Shown: positions 1 through 5,423 of the stretch, in pieces
How the letters are laid out: every line of letters begins with the position of its first letter
Position numbering within the stretch: position 1 is the first letter of the stretch
DNA from: Gammaproteobacteria bacterium GWE2_37_16
GTDB taxonomy: Bacteria; Pseudomonadota; Gammaproteobacteria; UBA9339
Direction of reading: 5' to 3'
NCBI GenBank assembly: GCA_001801285.1
Contig: MGXG01000070.1
Span: forward strand, 1 to 6,693
DNA length: 6,693 nt
The notes under the pieces: model-generated
The model's database searches: none
The model's input: the letters and a program-made list of their open reading frames with translations, nothing else
What the model was told of the DNA's origin: nothing
Made by a program: the position numbers and the translations under genes

Positions 1-79
1 AATTATTTGTAGCAGCCACGTGAAGACAAGGTGCATTGATACTAAAAATACAAAACGGACTCAGTATTGACAGAACCCC
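1..79. other. Candidate foreign sequence or insertion junction breaking the helicase gene
   Basis: To the right of about base 79 the leftward frame encodes an unmistakable family core ending KRPVIING. To the left, the same frame gives VLSILSPFCIFSINAPC and the other two leftward frames reach stops quickly; none shows the TRPDL-type segment that follows in relatives. This is what an insertion sequence end, a deletion junction or a recombination breakpoint would look like. The first leftward bases after the break, GGTTCTGTCAATACTG, begin in a way compatible with a transposon terminus, but the other end and any transposase are outside the window. The alternative is genuine divergence of the protein. 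Confidence 0.4.
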
Positions 80-1120
80 ATTAATAATGACCGGACGTTT
101 TATATTGACGCTTGCCTCTTGGTGGGTGGTGTAAAGTTCTCGCGTGCTCAAAGCGCCCCCAGTTGCGACACTACATAAATCATCCTGTTGCACACTCGAT
201 AAATGGCTAACATTGTTGAAACTAACGATCCAATTATTAGCGGCGGCAACCAGTAAATCTTCACTTTTTTTAGGTGCGGTTCGCAAGTTACATATTGAAG
301 GATCAATAAGCATGCGGATTATTTCTTGAGTCGTACTTTTTGCGCTTCCTTGCGTACCATATAAAACCAAAATCGGAAAAGGTGTATTGGTGCGGAAACA
401 TTCTAAAATAAAAGCCAATACTAATTTTCGATATTTCTTAGGAATGTTTAAATACTGCCAAAGATTATCAATATTGCCGCGGTTAAGTGGAACAGGTAAA
501 GGCTGCATGTTAATAACACGCGTAAATTTTACGGGACTATCTTTTAAAATTTTCCAGCCATCTTTTGCAACTTGGATAACTTCCCATTTTTCATTCGCAA
601 GGTTTATGTAAATAACGCCATCTACTGTGGCAATGCGTGTATAGACTTCTTGGCAATAACCGTCAAAACTGGCTTTGCCGTGCAAAATCCCCAAAGCATC
701 TTGTAAAACATTTTTACTGATCGCTTTTTGATGGATTTTCCAAAAATGGTGACTTAACCAATTTTGAAAATCCTGACTACTTAATCGCCAAGTTTCTTTA
801 TGACCATTATTTTCGATGGTTGCATAAGTCACGTTTTGTTTATCGTGAAAAAATTCTAAATCTTTGGTTAAATCCATGATTAATGTTGCTTGAGATGGCT
901 TTTTTGCTTTCTCATCACTTGTGGTTGCTGGTTCGACTTCTTTTGCATTGGTAAGTTGTTTATGTACTTCGTCCGCGCCCTCCAAACACATTAAGTCGTT
1001 AAAGTCGGTTGGCTCACTGGATAAGCTTTTAAACTGTGGCACTACTAACTTGGCGTTAACCGCTTGTGCAGCAATAATTGCGTTTTTTACGCCGATATTA
1101 TCGTTATTTGAGGCGTTCAT
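1..1120 (-). CDS. Toprim C-terminal half fused to P4-type primase-associated helicase, partial, possibly disrupted
   Basis: The frame is open from the ATG at 1120 to the window edge: 373 codons without a stop. Residues 1-60 (NNDNIGVKNAIIAAQ, then a DFNDL motif at 39-43) read as the second half of a Toprim domain whose first half is the upstream gene. Residues 80-210 resemble the linker region of plasmid/phage primase-helicase proteins. Residues 250-347 are the P-loop ATPase: Walker A GTQGSAKST (255-263), a sensor-like ATGG and STRELYT segment (319-331), and KRPVIING (341-348). The role would be ATP-driven unwinding at the element's origin, together with the primase. Oddities: the Walker B position reads FNN (301-303) where family members usually have F/Y-D-N, and after ING the expected T-R-x-D-L-x-x-R arginine region is replaced by unrelated residues in all three frames. 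The start is supported by a perfect GGAGG four bases further than usual overlap spacing allows to be ambiguous. It overlaps the upstream stop by one base (TAATG). Family assignment is strong; functionality is doubtful. Confidence 0.8.
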   Translation of the reverse strand, partial: MNASNNDNIGVKNAIIAAQAVNAKLVVPQFKSLSSEPTDFNDLMCLEGADEVHKQLTNAKEVEPATTSDEKAKKPSQATLIMDLTKDLEFFHDKQNVTYATIENNGHKETWRLSSQDFQNWLSHHFWKIHQKAISKNVLQDALGILHGKASFDGYCQEVYTRIATVDGVIYINLANEKWEVIQVAKDGWKILKDSPVKFTRVINMQPLPVPLNRGNIDNLWQYLNIPKKYRKLVLAFILECFRTNTPFPILVLYGTQGSAKSTTQEIIRMLIDPSICNLRTAPKKSEDLLVAAANNWIVSFNNVSHLSSVQQDDLCSVATGGALSTRELYTTHQEASVNIKRPVIINGVLSILSPFCIFSINAPCLHVAATNN

Positions 1121-1134
1121 TATACACCTCCAAA
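1112..1134 (-). promoter_or_regulatory. 23-base segment with stop, Shine-Dalgarno and start that splits the Toprim domain
   Basis: Reading leftward, TTTGGAGGTGTATAATGAAC plus GCC lies between codons GCG (Ala of CADNDA) and TCA (Ser of SNNDNIGVK). Removing these 23 bases would join the two genes into one frame reading CADNDA-SNNDNIGVK, which is how an intact Toprim of this type would look. The segment contains GGAGGTG at a good distance from ATG, and TAA overlaps ATG by one base, the classic layout for translational re-initiation. The downstream gene is in the -1 frame relative to the upstream one. Confidence 0.75.
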
Positions 1135-1857
1135 CGCATCATTATCGGCGCATATTACAAGGTTTTTATAAGGATTTTTCTTTCTGATAATTTGTGCAAC
1201 TGGCAATAGATTATTAGCATTAAAAGCAATAGCAGCAGTTTCGCCCATTACTTCGTGAATAGTTGCTGCAGTCGCGTAGCCCTCAGTTATATAAATTTTT
1301 TTGCCAAGTTTACCAATAATAAAAAAACAGCCTTTTGTATGTGTGTCTTTTTCAAACCATTTAGTGCCATTTGCAGCTATGTTTTGTAAACTGCAAAGCT
1401 CATTATCTCCATTGTAGAGCGGTACAAGTAACCTACCCTTATGAAGACGTAGCCCAAAAGATTTAATCCGTTTATTGGTCAAATAACCGTGTTCAGTGAA
1501 GTTTGGGTCGGCATGCTCCCAAATATATTGGACATTCCTTTTGGCTTGAGCATTTTTTTCTTGCAGTTCCTTCTCTAATTCTTTCTGCTTTTGCTTGATT
1601 AAACCTTTATCATAACTGGATAAATCTTTAATGTTACGATTGCACCAAACTCCATAAATACCACGTTTCCAACAGCCAAAAATAACATAAACTAAATCAT
1701 TGTTAAGAATATGGACGACATACCAGCAAGGCTTACCCGTGTCGCCGCTTTGACTGAAACGCTGAATTTTGCCGTTAGTAATAAAGTGGACGGGGCAATT
1801 AAGCCCCTTCCCAAACATTTCTGATTTAATTTGTGAGATGTGTTCATGATTTAACAT
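1120..1857 (-). CDS. Toprim primase-like protein, truncated within the Toprim domain
   Basis: A 245-residue protein of the Toprim-containing primase group found in plasmids and integrative elements. It is expected to make primers for element replication with the downstream helicase. Residues 18-75 form the N-terminal part with aromatic and Gly/Trp-rich segments (CWYVVHI, VIFGCWKRGIYGVW). Residues 85-110 are a charged helix. Residues 123-175 are the conserved HGYLTNKRIKSFGLR, GRLLVPLYN and LCSLQNIAANG segments. The Toprim domain starts near 186 with the catalytic Glu in ITEGYATA (E192) and the acidic motif CADND (D238, D240). The protein then stops after AFGGV, before the rest of the fold. The missing half is the N-terminus of the next gene. 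The ATG at 1857 overlaps the upstream gene by 14 bases and has AAGGAGAT upstream, so the start is well supported. Relatives normally continue through a DFNDL-like motif in the same chain, so this is either a split gene with coupled translation or an inactivated one. Confidence 0.85.
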   Translation of the reverse strand: MLNHEHISQIKSEMFGKGLNCPVHFITNGKIQRFSQSGDTGKPCWYVVHILNNDLVYVIFGCWKRGIYGVWCNRNIKDLSSYDKGLIKQKQKELEKELQEKNAQAKRNVQYIWEHADPNFTEHGYLTNKRIKSFGLRLHKGRLLVPLYNGDNELCSLQNIAANGTKWFEKDTHTKGCFFIIGKLGKKIYITEGYATAATIHEVMGETAAIAFNANNLLPVAQIIRKKNPYKNLVICADNDAFGGV

Positions 1858-2206
1858 TTTCTATATCTCCTTTCAGCTTATTACTGCCATCAAATTTACC
1901 GCTGAGTAAAACATATTGTCCAACGCGATGCGGCTTGCCTTCCGATGTTATGTCTTCGATTTTATTGGTTACAATATTGTGTCCATCTTTGTGTCGTAAC
2001 TCATGAACTCGCGGAGCAGGGCTTAAAATATTAAGTAGTCTTCGCGCCTGTAAAGTTGTTATCGGTTCTTTGCGTAGCCAATCTAAAAGCCGTTGACGTT
2101 GGGAAGGGAGTGCCGTATCATCGATATTGTTAGATTTATTTTCAAAACCTAGCTTGCCCTCCAAGGTCGCTAGGTTTTTTGTTTTACTGTTGTCTTCTTT
2201 ATTCAT
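1844..2206 (-). CDS. Small helix-turn-helix protein of the primase operon
   Basis: A 120-residue basic protein. Residues 1-34 look disordered (Asn/Lys/Ser rich). Residues 35-100 carry a helix-turn-helix pattern, SQRQRLLDWLRKEPITTLQA, followed by ARRLLNILSPAPRVHELRHK and a short beta part GHNIVTNKIED and VGQYVL. This resembles the small winged HTH domains often encoded next to element primases (Pfam HTH_39-like, from memory). It probably binds DNA to control the operon or to assist replication initiation. An in-frame ATG exists at 2233 but the ATG at 2206 is preferred: it has TGGAGGTG four bases upstream, and its ATGA overlaps the stop of the AlpA-like gene by four bases. Its own end overlaps the primase start by 14 bases, so the genes are almost surely co-transcribed and translationally coupled. 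Confidence 0.8.
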   Translation of the reverse strand: MNKEDNSKTKNLATLEGKLGFENKSNNIDDTALPSQRQRLLDWLRKEPITTLQARRLLNILSPAPRVHELRHKDGHNIVTNKIEDITSEGKPHRVGQYVLLSGKFDGSNKLKGDIENVKS

Positions 2207-2412
2207 TGCGCACCTCCATTTGTCTCGACCCAATTTTCAAATGCCGATAAGTTAATTAAAATTTTTCTGCCAACCCTCCTGACGCAGCTATTAAAGCCAT
2301 TAGTACTTTGATGAAAAACAATCCATCTTAAAGAGCTTTCAGTAAAGCAAGGATTAGCATTGGCTAGTTGTCGAATAGTTAGCCATTTTGGTTCTTGAGG
2401 ATAATGTATCAT
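2203..2412 (-). CDS. AlpA-like helix-turn-helix regulator
   Basis: A 69-residue protein with the short winged-helix layout of AlpA/excisionase-type regulators. KWLTIRQLANANPCFTESSL (9-28) is the helix-turn-helix, RRVGRKILINLSAFENWVE (45-63) the wing and closing helix ending in a Trp, with the typical R-x-G-R-K-I turn. Family members activate or repress integrase and replication genes, or act as recombination directionality factors. Start: the ATG at 2412 has AAGGTGG four bases upstream. It is the first gene of a leftward four-gene operon and sits next to an inverted-repeat-rich intergenic region that could contain its operators. Its last codons (GGAQ, stop) are at the same time the Shine-Dalgarno of the next gene. 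It could serve as the excisionase for the integrase, since no other candidate is visible. Confidence 0.85.
   Translation of the reverse strand: MIHYPQEPKWLTIRQLANANPCFTESSLRWIVFHQSTNGFNSCVRRVGRKILINLSAFENWVETNGGAQ
2211..2218 (-). promoter_or_regulatory. Shine-Dalgarno that decides the start of the 120-aa HTH gene
   Basis: TGGAGGTG lies four bases before the ATG at 2206, inside the last codons of the AlpA-like gene. It favours this start over the upstream in-frame ATG at 2233. The 16-base string TGGAGGTGCGCAATGA differs at only three positions from the start signal of the helicase gene (TGGAGGTGTATAATGA at 1117-1132). Confidence 0.7.
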
Positions 2413-2448
2413 TTGACCACCTTAATTTTTATTGGTTATTAATATGCA

Positions 2449-2477
2449 GTAATAAATTTTATTGCCTGCTGTAACAA
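2449..2477 (-). promoter_or_regulatory. Candidate promoter of the AlpA-primase-helicase operon
   Basis: Reading leftward, TTGTTA (2472-2477) and TATTAC (2449-2454) are separated by 17 bases, giving a sigma-70-like arrangement about 35 bases before the AlpA-like start codon. Both hexamers are imperfect. The -35 overlaps a GTAAC motif and the -10 overlaps GCAGTAA, so a regulator binding those repeats would compete with polymerase. Other AT-rich hexamers nearby could serve instead. Confidence 0.35.
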
Positions 2478-2481
2478 CCAC

Positions 2482-2493
2482 TACCGCGCGGTA
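2482..2493. repeat. Perfect 12-bp palindrome TACCGCGCGGTA
   Basis: A GC-rich perfect dyad stands out in an otherwise AT-rich intergenic stretch, just upstream of the candidate operon promoter. Its position fits an operator for a dimeric regulator such as one of the two HTH proteins of the operon, or part of a replication origin. No protein can be assigned from the sequence. Confidence 0.5.
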
Positions 2494-2525
2494 AAAAAAG
2501 TTACTGCGAACACAAAAAAAGTAAC
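2493..2525 (-). terminator. Candidate weak intrinsic terminator after the cargo gene
   Basis: Reading leftward, GTTACT and AGTAAC (2520-2525 and 2500-2505 on the plus strand) can pair across a 14-base loop and are followed at once by seven T (2499-2493). The stem is only six mostly A-T pairs, so termination may be partial. It lies 45 bases past the stop of the 945-aa gene, in the right direction to separate the integrase-cargo transcript from the AlpA operon. Confidence 0.4.
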
Positions 2526-2527
2526 CG

Positions 2528-2540
2528 TCACTTTCAGTGA
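2528..2540. repeat. Small hairpin TCACT-TTC-AGTGA
   Basis: A five-base-pair perfect stem with a three-base loop, between the cargo stop codon and the candidate terminator. Reading leftward, a run of seven T starts six bases after the stem, so it may contribute to termination or transcript stability. It could also be half of a regulator-binding array. Confidence 0.35.
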
Positions 2541-2570
2541 TCAATTTTGAAATGTGATAAGCTAAGAGAG

Positions 2571-5408
2571 CTACAGTTCCCAAGGAATTGGGTTTGTTCC
2601 AGAATGATATGTGTATGTTCTTTTAGAGCTGTCGTATTTCAGATGATTTTCAAGATGTGCGTAAAGTTTTGGGTGGTGCGGTTCCAGATATTTTTTAAAA
2701 CAATCTTTTATTGTTTTAGTAACTGCCCGTCTAGTGTTTTTCAAAGCTTTTACTTGCGGATCAGTTGCAATTATTTTGTTTTCTATAGAATTAAGTTCCT
2801 TTTGAAGGCGTTTAATATGATCATTGATAAATAATCGAAGCGTAACTATGTTATTGATTGTAGAAAAATCATTATTTAATACTTTCGTTTTATATTTTTT
2901 TTCTTTTTCATATTCACATAATACATATTCTTTCAGTTTTATTAAAATTGGCGCAGCTTCCCCAAGGAAATTTTTTATATTTTTAATTGACTCGGTAAAT
3001 CCTATAAACTTATCCCTTCTTTCTGAATATAGGTCTTTTTTACTTCGTAATTTTTTTAATTTCATTGGTTCTTTCGGAAGAGGGGTGATTTGTTTGAATA
3101 TACGTTCTAAAAGGTCTACATGTGTAAAAGATTTATCCTTGTTTTCAATAAGAAAATGTAAATACGCAAATCCTTTATAAGCACTCCCCCCTTGCTCACC
3201 TTCAAAAATAAAACTGTAACTATTCTTTCTTCCATTTAGAACATTTTTTCTAAATACATATTGAGTGGCAGAAGTGCTGCTAACAATGCTGTGTTGCTCA
3301 CAATTTAAAAGCTCTAGCTTGAGTTTATCACTAACTGAAATATATAAATCATTTTCCGTAATTAATCTTGCATCTTCCTGTTTGGTTATTTTTTTATATT
3401 TCCCTTTTGGCGCTTCTAAATATTGTATTTTGCATTTACCAGAATCATAGATAATATTAAGTTCTCTTCTGCGTATTTGTTCATAATTAGATAAATAGTG
3501 GCTAGAGGTTATTAATTGTTCTGTATGATAATTGTCAGTGCAAATAATATCCCAAATAAATATCCAGTGATAAACAAAACTATTTACTTTTTCTTCTGCT
3601 AAAAGATATTTAGGTAATAATTCTACCATTTCCGCCAAAAGTTGGTCTTTTGAAAGGTGAAAACATGGATCATTAGCCAGCAACGCACAATCTTGCTGAA
3701 AATTTACAAAATGATCGACTAGTTCTTTACAATCATGTTGCTTTATATATTGTTGACACATATTAAAAGTGTCCAAATCTCCCATAGTAACAGCGAATTG
3801 CAAACCAGTTGCTATTTGTTGCGCAATCTGCAGCCTTTCTTCTAATAATTTTTCTTCAATAAGTAATTCGCTATGAGGTAGATATTTCTTATGTATTTCT
3901 GCAAATACTCTACTTATTTGGTTATATTCACTTTGGCTTGGCTCATGCTTGAAAACCGCATTAGCGACTGCATTTATTAAATTGTCCCTGCTCTTGGCGC
4001 AATCACTGCCAACATAAGGAGAATTTGGAAAGAAAAATTGAGCAAGAACAAGAAGCGCTTTTCTTACTGCTCCAAATAATATTCGATACTCGGCAAATTG
4101 TGGTTTTGTTGTTTTATCGCCAATAGCAGTTAATTTATTACTAAGTTCGCTATCAAGAAAAAGCCATTGTAAATATTTTTTTGTTCGTTCAAAGTCAATA
4201 AGCCCTACGGATATATGTGTGTTTTGTAAAAAAATGTAAACAGGAATGTTGTTGTCTATACAAAAACGTAATGCTTCTTTATGTTTGCCTAATGGCGCTG
4301 AAGTGACTAATCTTTCATATCGTTTTAAAATTAAAATATCTTTTATTGGGATAACATAACAATAAACTTCTTGATTAAGTACGGCACAGTTAACAAAAGT
4401 GCTACCGTGCTTGCACTTGGTGATTTTATATTTACTATTTTCTTTATCCTCTTTACTGGACAAGGGGATAATACATATATTTTCATTGTTAGATGATTCA
4501 ATTATGTACTCATTAAATAGCTTAGGATGTGCTGGATTGTATATCCTTAACTTTCCTTGCTCTAATTCCAGTTTATATTTTAATGATATATCGTTACCTA
4601 TTAAAAAATTGTCATATTCGCTTAATACACAACTGCTGTTAAGTTTGCATAATCCCTTTTCGATTACTAGATTATAGTAAGTATAGCTACCAAATTCTTT
4701 AATTAGATTTGAAAATACCGATTTAGGGTTCTCAGCTGGAATTGTACTATTTTCTAATCTACCTTCTGCACCATCTAAATATACAAAAGCCTCTAAATCT
4801 CCTTGTATAATTTTCTCAACAATGGTTCTTTTGTCTAAATCATTTTCTTTTTGGTATTGCTCTATAGGCACACAATTATCTATAAGATTAAATTGTGATT
4901 TTTGTTTTAAAACTAGAATATTTTCTGTTGAGATACTATAACAATAAATATTCTCATACACTTTGCCATTAGGCTGCTTTGCATACGCTTCTAATTGATA
5001 TTGTGGGTTTAAAGCATGGTCTTTTTCTTTCTCGCTATAAACAAGGGGTGCAAAAATCAGGCTTTTTGTTTGGGGTTTGACTTTTACAGTTTCCCATCCG
5101 ACAGTTCTTTGTTTGTTTACCTGTTTATCAATATATATTTTATATTCACCCTCAATTAGTTCCATCGTTTTATTAAGCAAAAATTTATTTGGCATAGCTT
5201 CTGCCAATAGTTTTTCACAATGAGACGGTGCTAATTTACATAATCCTGATATTTCCACTTTTTCAAAGCCTACAATACTTCCTTCAAATTGTGTTAAATA
5301 CAATAATAGTTCCACTTTGCCGTCTACTGCTTGTCGAAATAACTCTTCACGTGTGATTTGATTGTTTTTTAAATAACTATTGATATTTGAATATTCTGTT
5401 TTAAACAT
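2571..5408 (-). CDS. Large uncharacterised cargo protein with repeated N-terminal modules and winged-helix/coiled-coil C-terminus
   Basis: I do not recognise a named family for this 945-residue protein (numbering here counts from the TTG two codons upstream, total 947). Residues about 22-170 and 195-366 are diverged copies of one module: helix and strand (VDGKVELLLYL; IQGDLEAFVYL), then SGLCKLAPS / KGLCKLNSS, then ELIEGEYKIYI / ELEQGKLRIYN, then IYCYSISTENILVLK / VYCYVIPIKDILILK. Shorter echoes occur at 381-405 and 645-702. Residues 440-620 look mostly helical. Residues 733-775 (KGFAYLHFLIENKDKSF) resemble a winged-helix fold, followed by a Lys/Glu-rich coiled-coil stretch (780-885) and a C-terminus (890-947) ending in PWEL. 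No Walker, HNH or PD-ExK nuclease, signal peptide or membrane span is seen, so it is probably cytoplasmic. Start: ATG at 5408 is chosen because AGG lies eight bases upstream, while the TTG at 5414 is only two bases from it. It follows the integrase by 15 bases and looks more AT-rich than its neighbours, which fits exchangeable cargo. A defence or DNA-binding role is inference only. Confidence 0.85.
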   Translation of the reverse strand: MFKTEYSNINSYLKNNQITREELFRQAVDGKVELLLYLTQFEGSIVGFEKVEISGLCKLAPSHCEKLLAEAMPNKFLLNKTMELIEGEYKIYIDKQVNKQRTVGWETVKVKPQTKSLIFAPLVYSEKEKDHALNPQYQLEAYAKQPNGKVYENIYCYSISTENILVLKQKSQFNLIDNCVPIEQYQKENDLDKRTIVEKIIQGDLEAFVYLDGAEGRLENSTIPAENPKSVFSNLIKEFGSYTYYNLVIEKGLCKLNSSCVLSEYDNFLIGNDISLKYKLELEQGKLRIYNPAHPKLFNEYIIESSNNENICIIPLSSKEDKENSKYKITKCKHGSTFVNCAVLNQEVYCYVIPIKDILILKRYERLVTSAPLGKHKEALRFCIDNNIPVYIFLQNTHISVGLIDFERTKKYLQWLFLDSELSNKLTAIGDKTTKPQFAEYRILFGAVRKALLVLAQFFFPNSPYVGSDCAKSRDNLINAVANAVFKHEPSQSEYNQISRVFAEIHKKYLPHSELLIEEKLLEERLQIAQQIATGLQFAVTMGDLDTFNMCQQYIKQHDCKELVDHFVNFQQDCALLANDPCFHLSKDQLLAEMVELLPKYLLAEEKVNSFVYHWIFIWDIICTDNYHTEQLITSSHYLSNYEQIRRRELNIIYDSGKCKIQYLEAPKGKYKKITKQEDARLITENDLYISVSDKLKLELLNCEQHSIVSSTSATQYVFRKNVLNGRKNSYSFIFEGEQGGSAYKGFAYLHFLIENKDKSFTHVDLLERIFKQITPLPKEPMKLKKLRSKKDLYSERRDKFIGFTESIKNIKNFLGEAAPILIKLKEYVLCEYEKEKKYKTKVLNNDFSTINNIVTLRLFINDHIKRLQKELNSIENKIIATDPQVKALKNTRRAVTKTIKDCFKKYLEPHHPKLYAHLENHLKYDSSKRTYTYHSGTNPIPWEL

Positions 5409-5423
5409 ATACAAAACCTAAAT

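Noticed and set aside
1112..1134. Simple sequencing frameshift as the cause of the Toprim split
   Set aside because: A single-base error would not create a 23-base segment with a well-placed Shine-Dalgarno, stop and start; a real sequence feature is more likely.
144..1187. Short plus-strand open frames at 144-329, 387-611 and 921-1187
   Set aside because: They lie antisense to a continuous 373-codon minus frame with clear helicase motifs, or across the Toprim junction; their proteins show no domain pattern.
2207..2233. ATG at 2233 as the start of the small HTH gene
   Set aside because: It would overlap the AlpA-like gene by 31 bases and add a non-conserved extension, while the ATG at 2206 has an ideal Shine-Dalgarno and a four-base ATGA overlap.
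2203..2412. Antitoxin of a toxin-antitoxin pair formed with the adjacent small gene
   Set aside because: Both proteins have HTH layouts typical of element regulators and neither has a recognisable toxin fold.
2547..4677. Plus-strand open frames of 61-118 residues at 2547-2834, 2824-3180, 3265-3450 and 4399-4677
   Set aside because: They are antisense to the 945-aa gene and have the Phe/Ser/Leu-rich composition expected of the complement of an AT-rich coding strand.
5409..5414. TTG at 5414 as the cargo start
   Set aside because: The AGG Shine-Dalgarno is only two bases from it but eight bases from the ATG at 5408, which is preferred.
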